Below are positions 45,981-54,828 of a stretch of 64,000 nucleotides of DNA, in pieces. The notes beneath the pieces are model-generated. The model had not been told where the DNA came from. It searched no databases and was given only the letters and a program-made list of their open reading frames with translations. The translations under genes were made by a program, and so were the position numbers. Positions within the stretch are counted from its first letter, which is position 1; each line of letters begins with the position of its first letter. Origin of the DNA: Mucilaginibacter sp. JRF (lineage in GTDB: Bacteria; Bacteroidota; Bacteroidia; Sphingobacteriales; Sphingobacteriaceae); NCBI RefSeq assembly GCF_015223065.1, contig NZ_JADFBY010000005.1:225538-289537 (forward strand). Reading direction: 5' to 3'.

Positions 45981-48323
45981 ATGTCAATAAAAACCACCCT
46001 TGCCTTGTTGTGGGCTGTATGCCTGTTCATTACTGTCAATACAACGTACGCTCAGCTTAACAAGCCCTTTACTTATACCTACAACAGTAAATACACCGGC
46101 ACATTTAACGGGAGCGATTATTTTACCTACTATTTTAAGCCCTTAAGTAAAGCCACTAATGGCGATGCTGTATATGAGTGCCGTTTGATCGCCATAAAAA
46201 TGGAAGACATGAACGGCAGGGGACATGAACTGAATACGGATAAAATAAAAGAAACCCGGCTTAGCAATTCAGGCGTAGCCGAAGAACTCGCTAAGCTGAA
46301 TATGCCTTTTACAATAACCGTAAGTAACAAAGGTATAGTTACCAAAGTTGAGGGTTTAGAAAAAATTGCCGATGCCGCTAAAGTGAGGTGGACACTGAGG
46401 GAAGATATATACAATCAATTTATAAATAATATACAGAATGGCCCAACTAAGAATCGTATTCAGAATTTGTTTTTGCAATTACCTGATGAAAAGCTTGCAT
46501 TGGGTACTGAGTGGACGGTAGACCCTGTTAAATACAAGGTTGTGGCCATAAAAGGTGCATTGTTTGATATTAGTGCCACACCTGCCAAGGTTTACAGGGA
46601 TAACAAACAGCGTATTGAATATAATGATGTAACCAAGCTTATACAATCAAATAGCGGAGTGACTGTATTGATTGACTCTAACGCAGTGCCGATGTATAAA
46701 CGGGAAGATACTTTTTCGCAGCAAATAGCCTACAATGTAGTTTTACCCAAGTTTGATACCGCCTGGATAAATATGGCGGTAAGGCTTAGTGGGTGGAGCA
46801 ATTCCTTGAAAACAGGCATAAAGAATGATTCGGGAAAAACATTCGCGTTTTTTAAGGCTAATGACGCCGGATTTAAAAATGATGCTTATTACAACAATGC
46901 CAAATTAAGTGCCTTGCAAGGTTTGGACTTGAAAGACAGATATAAGCTTTATGATAGTGTACTTGTAAAAACGCCTAATCATTTTATTGATCCGCAAGGG
47001 GTGCATTTTTTTAATAAGATGCATGGCGCGTTAACCATGTCTGCCGATTCTGTTTATGATATTGTAAGGTATTTTCACGTTAATCCATCTTTCGGCAGTT
47101 GGATGCAGGAGTCGTTAGCGCAAAGTTACCTGAATGATTTTTCGGAGGATGACTTCAGAAAAGCCATGAAAGAACGTAAGGTTAGCTATGCTGAAACAGA
47201 AAAAATAATCGCTAATCATAAAAAAGAGCAAATAAATGCCTTGCAACTGATCGATAAGCTCAACGCCTCCAAACTTGCCGATGTGCAGAGAAAAAGTAAA
47301 GGCATGTACATTTGGGTAAAAGCCAAGGCTGACCCTAATAATAAAAAGCAACTGCTAAACGCCGCCCGCGAGTTTGAGGGGATGAATGATGCGCTAACCA
47401 AAGAATCAAATAGTAGCCGTTATGCTATGCTGGTTTACAATATGCTGTACAATGCCGGCGAGCAAAAGGCCGCAGCCTCACTACTGGATAAAACCATAGC
47501 CAAACTTGAAAAATATACCGCCGATACCCTGAACCGCGACAGGTATGCCCACCAAAATTTGTTGGCCCATGCCTACTACCTAAAATACACCGCAGCCAAA
47601 CCCGCCGATTCGGTTAAGGCCTTGCAATATTTGGCTAAGGCGGCGGAGTATTCGCCAAAAACAAATAAAGAAAAAGCTTATACCAGTTTTTACGATAGGG
47701 TATTCCTTAAATCAAAGGAAAGCTACCGCGAGGAGTTTATTGACCGCCTGTTTAAAACCGGCGATGAGCAGCAAGCCCTGGCCATCTTTGCTGAGCACAT
47801 TAACGTACAGCCCGAACGACTGGACGAAATGGAGAAGATATATACCACCCAATTTCCGGACAGAGCCTTTAAAACATTTTTTGCTAACACGGTTATCCCA
47901 TCATGGCAGCAGGCACCCGCTTTTGTTTTAAAGAGTATTGATGGCAAGGAGCATGACCTAAGCACCTACCGCAACAAATGGCTGGTGCTTGATTTTTGGG
48001 GAACCTGGTGCGGCCCTTGCCGCGAGGAGATGCCAACGCTCAATAAATTTAATGAGGATATAACCAAGGGCGAATATGCCGGTATCAACTTTTTGAGCAT
48101 CGCTTGCATCGATACCGAGGACAGGGTAAAGGCCTATCTGGCCGAGAATAAGTTTACCATCCCGGTACTAATGTCAGACAGGGAGGTGGAAAAGGCCTAC
48201 AAGATCCGTGGTTATCCGTCAAAAATATTGATATCGCCTGATGGTAAAATGCTGAACATCAATTTTGGGCAGGATTGGCTTGCTATTCTGAAAAAGTTTA
48301 ATGAGCTTTATGCAACCAATTGA
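45981..48323 (+). CDS. TlpA-like periplasmic thioredoxin-fold protein (first paralogue)
   Basis: 780 residues. Signal peptide (TTLALLWAVCLFITVNTTYAQ), then about 300 residues of beta-rich, unassigned sequence (KPFTYTYNS, EDMNGRGHEL), then a helical region, then a TlpA/AhpC-type thioredoxin domain from about 650. The active site is W676-C677-G-P-C680 (DFWGTWCGPCREE), with the cis-proline region GYPSKILISPDGK near 750. It probably reduces disulfides or handles redox in the periplasm. The next gene, 30 bases on, is a full-length paralogue. Both carry the same layout. Confidence 0.85.
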   Translation: MSIKTTLALLWAVCLFITVNTTYAQLNKPFTYTYNSKYTGTFNGSDYFTYYFKPLSKATNGDAVYECRLIAIKMEDMNGRGHELNTDKIKETRLSNSGVAEELAKLNMPFTITVSNKGIVTKVEGLEKIADAAKVRWTLREDIYNQFINNIQNGPTKNRIQNLFLQLPDEKLALGTEWTVDPVKYKVVAIKGALFDISATPAKVYRDNKQRIEYNDVTKLIQSNSGVTVLIDSNAVPMYKREDTFSQQIAYNVVLPKFDTAWINMAVRLSGWSNSLKTGIKNDSGKTFAFFKANDAGFKNDAYYNNAKLSALQGLDLKDRYKLYDSVLVKTPNHFIDPQGVHFFNKMHGALTMSADSVYDIVRYFHVNPSFGSWMQESLAQSYLNDFSEDDFRKAMKERKVSYAETEKIIANHKKEQINALQLIDKLNASKLADVQRKSKGMYIWVKAKADPNNKKQLLNAAREFEGMNDALTKESNSSRYAMLVYNMLYNAGEQKAAASLLDKTIAKLEKYTADTLNRDRYAHQNLLAHAYYLKYTAAKPADSVKALQYLAKAAEYSPKTNKEKAYTSFYDRVFLKSKESYREEFIDRLFKTGDEQQALAIFAEHINVQPERLDEMEKIYTTQFPDRAFKTFFANTVIPSWQQAPAFVLKSIDGKEHDLSTYRNKWLVLDFWGTWCGPCREEMPTLNKFNEDITKGEYAGINFLSIACIDTEDRVKAYLAENKFTIPVLMSDREVEKAYKIRGYPSKILISPDGKMLNINFGQDWLAILKKFNELYATN

Positions 48324-48353
48324 TATTCTGTAACAAACCTATGATCTCAGCCT

Positions 48354-50723
48354 ATGAGAAAGACCTTATTATTTACAATGCTGCCATTGGTAATGGTTGC
48401 ATTTTCGCTATCGCCGGCATTGGCGCAAAATACCAAACCATTCGCATTGAGCTATCAGTCGGAAGTGTTGGGGAAAGGCCCTGATGGCGTTAACGCAACA
48501 TATTCATTTAAACCTTTAATTACCAATACCGATGGAAGCATCAAGTATGAGTGTAAACTGATAGCCGCTATCCTTAGAAATAATGGTGGTACCGATAAAT
48601 TGACGGAATCCTTTAACAGCGATAGCATCAAAAAAGGGAATCTGAGCTATTCATCAGCCATTGAAAAGTTGGCCATGCTTAATAAGCCATTTACCATCAT
48701 CCTGAACAGCAAAAATATTATTACAGCTATTGATGGCTTAGATGCTATTATGGTCGACGCCAAAAATAAATGGCAGTTAAAGTCAATAGTCACCGATCAG
48801 TTTACGGAGAATAAGCAGGAGCTAAAAGATGACCTGCAAAAACTGTTTTTAAAATTACCCGCTAAACCAATTGCTTTTGGCAGCACCTGGGCTGATGGTG
48901 CAACGCAATACAAGGTAAAAAGCATAAAGGGCGCCATTTTAGTAATGGATGTAATGGCCGATTCGGCATCAAATGGTTACAGAAAGGTCATCAAAGGCAA
49001 TATAACCTATAACGAGGTAACACGCATTGTAGAATCCGCGACGTTGACCACCAAGGTTAAACTTCCGGAGGCTATTGATAGGTTTCATTATCACAATAAC
49101 TTTACCCAGCAACTGGTAAAAAATACGCATACAGTAAAGGTGGATACTGCCTGGGTAAACATGGCGGTAAAAAAATCCTTCTGGAGTAATGCGCTCATGG
49201 TGAACGATAGGTATGATTCGGCCAAGGTATTCAGCTTCTTTGATGCCCACAACAAAAGCTATGGTAACGATAAGGATTTTCAAATAAGTCGCTTAGATAT
49301 TATACAGCAACTTGATCTGAAAAATGATTTTTTGATATACGATAGCCTGCTTATTAAAACACCTAACAGTAGTGTTGCCGCTTCATCAACACAACTGTTC
49401 AATAAAATGCAAAAGGTGATGACGGTTTCGGTTGATACTACGCTCGATTTGATGCGGTACTATTCAAAATCGCCGAATTTTGAACATTGGATTCATTATA
49501 ATTTCGCTGTTAATTTTATGTTCAGCGGCGATGGTGAAATTGATTATAATGCTTGGAAAACCAGTCTTGCCCAAAGGGGGCTGAATGCCTACCAGATAAA
49601 CAAATATGTTGAAGGCGCACGCCGGGAATACAAAAACAAATTTATAGTGCTTGATAGTTTGGCGGCATCTAAAAACCTTACCTATAAGCAAACAGCTACA
49701 CCGTTGTATCTATGGTTAGATGCCTGGCGTCACCGTAATGATGTTGCTTATCTGAAAACGATGGCCGATCGTTTTCAGCGTATGGATGATGTTTATATGA
49801 AAAAGGGTTATGGCTTACGCTATGCCATCAGTATTTACAATATGCTGTTGGCAAAGGGCGAGAAAAAAGCATCGGCAGCCTTACTTGATCATGTTAATCA
49901 AAAACTGACGGGCTATGAGGCTGACAGTGTTGATGCTAATCATTACACCTATCGGGTATTATTGGCGCATACTTATTACCTCAAGGCTAAAGAGGTACAA
50001 CAGGCCGATTCGGTAAAGTGGCTCAAGTACCTGTCGAGCGCGGCATATTATTCGCCTAAAACCGATGTCGAAAAAAACGGCTTTAAAAATGCCGATCAAT
50101 ATTTTTTAAACATAAAGGATAGCTACCAAAGCGATTTAATAGGCGCCTTGCTTAAAAACGGTAAAAATGATGTAGCAATGCAGAACATAGCCATGCATAT
50201 TGACCAATACCCCGAGGCTATTGATGCGATGAAAGATTTGATGACAACGCATTTTAAAGACCAGGATTTTAAACAGTTTTTAGCCAACAATGTACTTGCA
50301 AAGTGGGAAACCGCGCCGCATTTTAAGTTGGCTAATGTTGATGGTAAAGAACATTCGTTAGCTGATTACAAAGGCCAATGGCTTATAGTTGATTTTTGGG
50401 GAACCTGGTGTGGCCCCTGTCAAATGGATATGCCCAATGTTAATACCTTTAATAAGGATGTTGCAAAGGGCAGTTATAATGGCGTGCAGTTGTTAACCAT
50501 AGCTTGTAATGATACGCCCGAAAAGGTTAAAGCCTATTTTGCACGTACAGGCTATGATTTCCCGGTTTTGATGGATGACCATACCATGAGCAAGGATTAC
50601 CAGGTTAAGGCCGTACCGCGAAAGATCATGATATCGCCTGATGGCAAAATGAAAACCATAACTCCGGGTGCTGATTGGGTTGGTATAATGAAAAAAATCT
50701 CGCAGATTTATGCAGCCAATTAG
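48354..50723 (+). CDS. TlpA-like periplasmic thioredoxin-fold protein (second paralogue)
   Basis: 789 residues, same architecture as the preceding gene over its whole length (for example AQNTKPFALSYQS against LNKPFTYTYNS). Signal peptide at 1-25, N-terminal unassigned region, helical middle and a thioredoxin domain with W685-C686-G-P-C689 (DFWGTWCGPCQMD). The redox centre is intact in both copies, so neither is a decayed duplicate. Lies in one transcript with the previous gene and with the NTF2-like gene three bases later. Confidence 0.85.
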   Translation: MRKTLLFTMLPLVMVAFSLSPALAQNTKPFALSYQSEVLGKGPDGVNATYSFKPLITNTDGSIKYECKLIAAILRNNGGTDKLTESFNSDSIKKGNLSYSSAIEKLAMLNKPFTIILNSKNIITAIDGLDAIMVDAKNKWQLKSIVTDQFTENKQELKDDLQKLFLKLPAKPIAFGSTWADGATQYKVKSIKGAILVMDVMADSASNGYRKVIKGNITYNEVTRIVESATLTTKVKLPEAIDRFHYHNNFTQQLVKNTHTVKVDTAWVNMAVKKSFWSNALMVNDRYDSAKVFSFFDAHNKSYGNDKDFQISRLDIIQQLDLKNDFLIYDSLLIKTPNSSVAASSTQLFNKMQKVMTVSVDTTLDLMRYYSKSPNFEHWIHYNFAVNFMFSGDGEIDYNAWKTSLAQRGLNAYQINKYVEGARREYKNKFIVLDSLAASKNLTYKQTATPLYLWLDAWRHRNDVAYLKTMADRFQRMDDVYMKKGYGLRYAISIYNMLLAKGEKKASAALLDHVNQKLTGYEADSVDANHYTYRVLLAHTYYLKAKEVQQADSVKWLKYLSSAAYYSPKTDVEKNGFKNADQYFLNIKDSYQSDLIGALLKNGKNDVAMQNIAMHIDQYPEAIDAMKDLMTTHFKDQDFKQFLANNVLAKWETAPHFKLANVDGKEHSLADYKGQWLIVDFWGTWCGPCQMDMPNVNTFNKDVAKGSYNGVQLLTIACNDTPEKVKAYFARTGYDFPVLMDDHTMSKDYQVKAVPRKIMISPDGKMKTITPGADWVGIMKKISQIYAAN

Positions 50724-50726
50724 TTC

Positions 50727-51188
50727 ATGATGAAGAAAGTATTTTTATTAGCTGCCCTTTTATTCGCGGGTTCCCAGGCATTCAGCCAGCAAACTGAAAC
50801 CGATGCCGTAAAGAAAACCATCAACACCCTGTTCACTGCCATGAAAAAGGGCGACAGTACTTTGCTGCGTTCTGCTTTTCACAACAACATGGTTTTGCAA
50901 ACCGTGGCTGCAAAAAAGGATGGTACGCAGGAGTTGATAACCGAAAAGACGGATGAGTTTTTAAAAGCCGTAGGTACACCACACAGCGGTGTGTGGGATG
51001 AGCGCATCACCTTTGGTGATATTAAGGTTGATGACAGGCTGGCAAGTGTTTGGACTACCTACAAGTTTTACGTGAGCGATAAATTCAGCCACTGCGGTGT
51101 TAATTTTTTCCAGCTGATGAAAACCGCCGAGGGCTGGAAGATCATCTACATAGTTGATACCCGCCGTAAGGATAACTGCCCGGAATAG
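50727..51188 (+). CDS. Secreted NTF2-like (SnoaL-type) protein
   Basis: 153 residues. Signal peptide (FLLAALLFAGSQAFSQ) and a single NTF2-like/DUF4440 fold: DAVKKTINTLFTAMKKGDSTLL as helix 1, then alternating strands ending in FFQLMKTAEGWKIIYIVDTRR. Such domains bind small ligands or act as weak enzymes, but no catalytic set is evident. Three bases after the thioredoxin-fold gene, so it is in the same operon and exported to the same compartment. Confidence 0.8.
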   Translation: MMKKVFLLAALLFAGSQAFSQQTETDAVKKTINTLFTAMKKGDSTLLRSAFHNNMVLQTVAAKKDGTQELITEKTDEFLKAVGTPHSGVWDERITFGDIKVDDRLASVWTTYKFYVSDKFSHCGVNFFQLMKTAEGWKIIYIVDTRRKDNCPE

Positions 51189-51191
51189 TTT

Positions 51192-51722
51192 TTAGAAATT
51201 GATATTAAGCGAAAGCTGGTCAATAATGATTTGACCGTGCTTTTGGTCGGTTTGTTCCTGGTATTGGTTATTGATCAGCAGGTAGTGCCATACTTGTTTG
51301 GTTTCGCTATCAATAATAAAATATTCGGGTATGGCATTGCGCTCATATAATTCAAACTTCTTTTCCTGATCGTAGCTTTTGTTTGATGATAGTATCTCAA
51401 TAACTAAATCGGGCGCACCATATAAACCCTTTTTTTGGATGATGCCCGCCTTTGCATTGCTAACAAATATTATATCAGGCTGAACAACGTTTTGCTCGCC
51501 ATCAAGATATACATCACAAGGCGCTATAAAGGCTTCGCCGGTTTGGGCTTGTGTAGTGTTGAATTTTAAAGCAGAAGCAATATCAAGTAAAATGCGTTGG
51601 TGATTGGTTGTAGGCGATGGCGACATGTATAGAACATTATCAATTACTTCACATAGCGTTCCCTCGGGCAGCATGTTAAATACTTCCATGGCATTGCGGG
51701 GTATATCTAATATGTGTTTCAT
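51192..51722 (-). CDS. Uma2-family (DUF820) putative endonuclease
   Basis: 176 residues. Family pattern: YLxxP-type opening as LCEVIDNVLYMSPSPTTNHQ, QPDIIFVSN, GAPDLVIEILSSNK and FELYERNAIPEYFIID. These place it in the Uma2/DUF820 family with a PD-(D/E)XK fold: D in PDIIF, D/E in DLVIEI. It is small and cytoplasmic. Often found in copies near mobile regions; function in vivo is not established. Convergent with the NTF2-like gene, with three bases between stops. Confidence 0.82.
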   Translation of the reverse strand: MKHILDIPRNAMEVFNMLPEGTLCEVIDNVLYMSPSPTTNHQRILLDIASALKFNTTQAQTGEAFIAPCDVYLDGEQNVVQPDIIFVSNAKAGIIQKKGLYGAPDLVIEILSSNKSYDQEKKFELYERNAIPEYFIIDSETKQVWHYLLINNQYQEQTDQKHGQIIIDQLSLNINF

Positions 51723-51757
51723 TTATACTAATATAAGCAAAATCGGGCTAAAAAAGT

Positions 51758-52306
51758 TTACTTCAACTTCCCCAGCTTCATCAGTGCGTAAAACAAAGCG
51801 GTGCAATGTAGCGATTGGGCTATTTTGCCTTCGGCCAGTAGTTTCTTCACCTCGTCTATAGTATGTTCGGTAACTATGAGTTCCTCATGCTCATCCAAAC
51901 TTTGGCCTTGAACTTTTTTGCCGCCACGGGCCAGGTAACAGTAGGTTTTGTTGTTTGATGTGGCCGGGTTAGGGTAGGTAGTGGTTACCAGTTCAATATC
52001 ATCAAACTGGTAGCCGGTTTCTTCCAGCAGTTCGCGGCGCATGCCTTCAATGGGTTCCTCGCCTTCATCAATAACGCCGCCCGGTATCTCCAATGATATA
52101 ATGTTGGCCGCATGGCGATATTGAGTTACCAGCAATACTTTACCTTCTTCGGTAATGGCTACGGCATTTGCCCAGTCGGGGTATTCGAGTACGTAGTATT
52201 GTTCAACTATACGGCCATCGGGCATTTCGCATTTATCGCTGCGGAGGGTAGCCCAGGGGCCTTTATGCAGGTAGGTTGATTCGCAAACTTTCCAGTTAAG
52301 ATCCAT
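51758..52306 (-). CDS. NUDIX hydrolase (ADP-ribose pyrophosphatase type)
   Basis: 182 residues from the ATG at 52306; another ATG three codons earlier (52315) is possible. The Nudix box is complete: G80-x5-E86-x7-R94-E95-L-L-E98-E99-T-G101 (numbering from 52315). SLEIPGGVIDEGEEP suggests the ADP-ribose or NDP-sugar pyrophosphatase subgroup. Cytoplasmic. Overlaps the stop of the preceding gene by about 11-20 bases, so it is in the same transcript. Confidence 0.85.
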   Translation of the reverse strand: MDLNWKVCESTYLHKGPWATLRSDKCEMPDGRIVEQYYVLEYPDWANAVAITEEGKVLLVTQYRHAANIISLEIPGGVIDEGEEPIEGMRRELLEETGYQFDDIELVTTTYPNPATSNNKTYCYLARGGKKVQGQSLDEHEELIVTEHTIDEVKKLLAEGKIAQSLHCTALFYALMKLGKLK

Positions 52307-52706
52307 AGTTATCATTAAAATACCGGTATATGGTACTTCGTTTATCTAAGTTTTCAAATGATTCGTAATGATGATCGGTTTCTAATAGATCAAAAATGAT
52401 CATCACTTTTTTTAGTAACAGAACCGTTTCTTCGTCGGCTTCAAAAGGTTCGGCATACATGTATAGTAGCTGACTTAAGGCGTTCAGCTTTTCGGTGCTG
52501 TAATCGGCTGCCGATACCTGTGCCTTAAACTCATCCTCAGTTAAAGCCAGTAGCTTTTCGGTTTCAATATTGTATTCGTTAAGCAGGGCATCGTCAAAAG
52601 CAGTATTAAATTCATCAAACTTGCCATCAACTTTTAAGCCTAATAAGCGCGCCAGCAAAAGGGCGATCTTACGGGCCTCATTAAGCATATAATCCCGGTG
52701 TTGCAT
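52296..52706 (-). CDS. Conserved small helical protein, unknown function
   Basis: 136 residues, highly acidic and helical with no membrane segment or signal. LLLARLLGLKVDGKFDEFN, YMYAEPFEADEETVLLLKK and FDLLETDHHYESF are visible repeats of hydrophobic and acidic residues. Starts 17 bases after the glycine-rich TPM gene and runs into the NUDIX gene. Family not recognised. Confidence 0.55.
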   Translation of the reverse strand: MQHRDYMLNEARKIALLLARLLGLKVDGKFDEFNTAFDDALLNEYNIETEKLLALTEDEFKAQVSAADYSTEKLNALSQLLYMYAEPFEADEETVLLLKKVMIIFDLLETDHHYESFENLDKRSTIYRYFNDNYGS

Positions 52707-52723
52707 ATCTTGAACAAATAAAA

Positions 52724-53518
52724 TTACCAGCTACCACTGCTACCGCCGCCACCGCTGCTACCTCCGCCAAAACCACCAAAGCCACCGCCGCCTGAGCTGC
52801 CGCCACCGGAGAAACCACCCCAGTCACCACCGCTGCTACGGCCGCTGTTGCCAAGCATATTGCCCGCCAAAAACCACCAGAACGGATCGGCACCGCCACG
52901 GCGGTCAATGATACGGCCACCGCCGCCACCGCCACCGCGCCTGCTGATAATGATCACCACCAGGATAACGAAGATACCGATGGCTACGCCCGGTATACCC
53001 AGGCTTTTGGCTTTCTTTTTAGGTTTCGACTCGGCTTTGTACTCGCCTTTGGTGTATTTAATGATCTCGTCAACACCAGCATTCAGGCCGCCATAAAAGT
53101 CGCCTTCGCGAAAGCGGGGGTTAATATAGTTGGAGCGTATTTGCCGGGCAATGGCATCGGGCAAGGCGCCTTCAACACCGTAGCCGGTTTGTATGGTTAG
53201 CTTACGGTCCTCTTTGGCAACCAGTATCAGCACACCGTTGTTCTTTTCTTTACTGCCAATACCCCAGTCACGGAGAAGCTTAACCCCATATTCGCCAATA
53301 TCATAATCGCCCACCGAGCGCATGATCACAATGGCGATCTGCGTTGAGGTTGAATCATCAAACGCTACCAGTTTATCCTCGAGGCTTTGCTTATCATGCA
53401 CGCTCAGGGTGTTGGTATAGTCCGTAACCAGGGTGGTTGATTTGGGCGGAATTTCCTGTCCGAAACCTAACAGCGCGGTAAGGCTTAAACAAATAAGTAC
53501 TATATATTTTTTAAACAT
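52724..53518 (-). CDS. TPM-domain protein with glycine-rich tail (YgcG-like)
   Basis: 264 residues. Signal peptide (IVLICLSLTALLGFGQ), TPM phosphatase-like domain at about 25-160 (TQIAIVIMRSVGD, NGVLILVAKEDRKLTIQTGYGVEGALPD), one membrane helix near 175-192 (IPGVAIGIFVILVVIII) and a glycine- and serine-rich C-terminus. The TPM domain faces the periplasm. This domain order is typical of YgcG proteins, found with LemA. Nine bases after the other TPM gene, in one operon. Confidence 0.88.
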   Translation of the reverse strand: MFKKYIVLICLSLTALLGFGQEIPPKSTTLVTDYTNTLSVHDKQSLEDKLVAFDDSTSTQIAIVIMRSVGDYDIGEYGVKLLRDWGIGSKEKNNGVLILVAKEDRKLTIQTGYGVEGALPDAIARQIRSNYINPRFREGDFYGGLNAGVDEIIKYTKGEYKAESKPKKKAKSLGIPGVAIGIFVILVVIIISRRGGGGGGGRIIDRRGGADPFWWFLAGNMLGNSGRSSGGDWGGFSGGGSSGGGGFGGFGGGSSGGGGSSGSW

Positions 53519-53527
53519 CGTATTGGT

Positions 53528-53962
53528 TTAATCGCCATCCATGTGGGCAATGTCATTAGGCAGTTCATTGGTATCATCATCCGTAACCGGGAAATACTTT
53601 TTCAGTTGTTGCCCGGCCATGCCTATGCCGGTAATAATGCCCTCGGCAAGATTGCCGTATTTAAATTCGGCCAGCATACTTTCTTTGGTGCTATCCCAAA
53701 AATCGGCAGGTACCACACGGTTTATACCGGCATCGCCAATAATGGCAAACTTACGGTCAACCGTGGCCAGGTAAATAAGCACACCGTTGCGCAGCTTGGT
53801 TTTATCCATATTTAACTGGTAAAAGTATTTGGCAGCACGATCAAGCACCTCATCGCTGCATTTTTTTTCAATGCAGATGCGTATCTCGCCCGAGGTAGCC
53901 CTCTCGGCAGCCTCAATGGCCTTTTGTATGCGCTGCTGTTCCTCGTCGTTAAATAGGTTCAT
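53528..53962 (-). CDS. TPM-domain protein (cytoplasmic form)
   Basis: 144 residues with no signal peptide. TPM pattern: TSGEIRICIEKKC, LRNGVLIYLATVDRKFAIIGDAGINRVVPADFW and GIITGIGMAGQQLKKYFP. It resembles the domain of its downstream neighbour but lacks the tail and membrane helix, so the pair may act on either side of the membrane. Follows lemA by 114 bases. Confidence 0.85.
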   Translation of the reverse strand: MNLFNDEEQQRIQKAIEAAERATSGEIRICIEKKCSDEVLDRAAKYFYQLNMDKTKLRNGVLIYLATVDRKFAIIGDAGINRVVPADFWDSTKESMLAEFKYGNLAEGIITGIGMAGQQLKKYFPVTDDDTNELPNDIAHMDGD

Positions 53963-54076
53963 GAATGTAATTATTGATTTAATGAATTATTGAGGGATTG
54001 ATCTCGTTAGTTGTATAATCATCAATCCCTCAAATCGGTGAAATCACTCAAACATCAGTGAGATCGATCTCTCTTA

Positions 54077-54655
54077 TTAAAATTCAACCTTTGGCGCTTT
54101 GTCTGCACCGGCTTCGGCGGTAAAGTAGCCTTTTTCGGCAAAGCCAAACATTTTGGCGGTCAGATTAGCAGGGAACGAGCGGATCTTGCTGTTGTAATCC
54201 TGCACGGCCTGGTTAAAATCTAAACGGGCTACGTTTATGCGGTTCTCGGTACCTTCTAATTGCGATTGCAGATCTTTAAAGTTTTCGTTCGCTTTTAGGT
54301 CGGGGTAGTTTTCAGTTACCGATAATAATCGCCCTAAAGCTGAGCTTAATTCGCCTTGTGCAGCCTGGTAGGCTTTTATTGATTCGGGAGTAAGTTTGGT
54401 AGGGTCAACCTGTACTGATGTTGCTTTGGCGCGTGCCTCGGTAACAGCAGTTAACGTACCTTTTTCAAAATTTGCCGCGCCTTTAACGGTATTCACCAGG
54501 TTAGGAATCAAATCTGAACGGCGTTGATATTGACTTTGTACCGCGCCCCATTTGCCTTTAACATTCTCATCAAGCTTAACCATGCTGTTGTAGCTGCATG
54601 AGCTTAATGACATGGCGGTCACTATAACTAATATAACAGAGAATAACTTTTTCAT
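54077..54655 (-). CDS. LemA family protein
   Basis: 192 residues. Lipoprotein-like signal ending SLSSCSYNS, then a LemA coiled-helix domain: RRSDLIPNLVNTVKGAANFEKGTL, ALGRLLSVTENYPDLKANENFKDLQSQLEGTENRI and YNSKIRSFPANLTAKMFGF are family hallmarks. LemA sits at the envelope, commonly with TPM proteins as here. Molecular role is unsettled; it is associated with envelope stability. Confidence 0.93.
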   Translation of the reverse strand: MKKLFSVILVIVTAMSLSSCSYNSMVKLDENVKGKWGAVQSQYQRRSDLIPNLVNTVKGAANFEKGTLTAVTEARAKATSVQVDPTKLTPESIKAYQAAQGELSSALGRLLSVTENYPDLKANENFKDLQSQLEGTENRINVARLDFNQAVQDYNSKIRSFPANLTAKMFGFAEKGYFTAEAGADKAPKVEF

Positions 54656-54828
54656 TGTGTAGTTTTTGTTGTGTGAATTTACAATTTAGATAGCAAACCA
54701 CATACCGATGTTACAAAAAGGCTTTTTAATGACAGATTGGCAAAAAGTGTGTATTTGTGGCTGTATAATTTACTGAGTTTGCATAATTTGCATTACATTA
54801 GCAAAATACAAGGAAATTTACGAGTTAA

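Noticed and set aside
52681..52935. Alanine/valine-rich frame over the TPM gene end
   Set aside because: An out-of-frame product of the glycine-rich repeat coding region.
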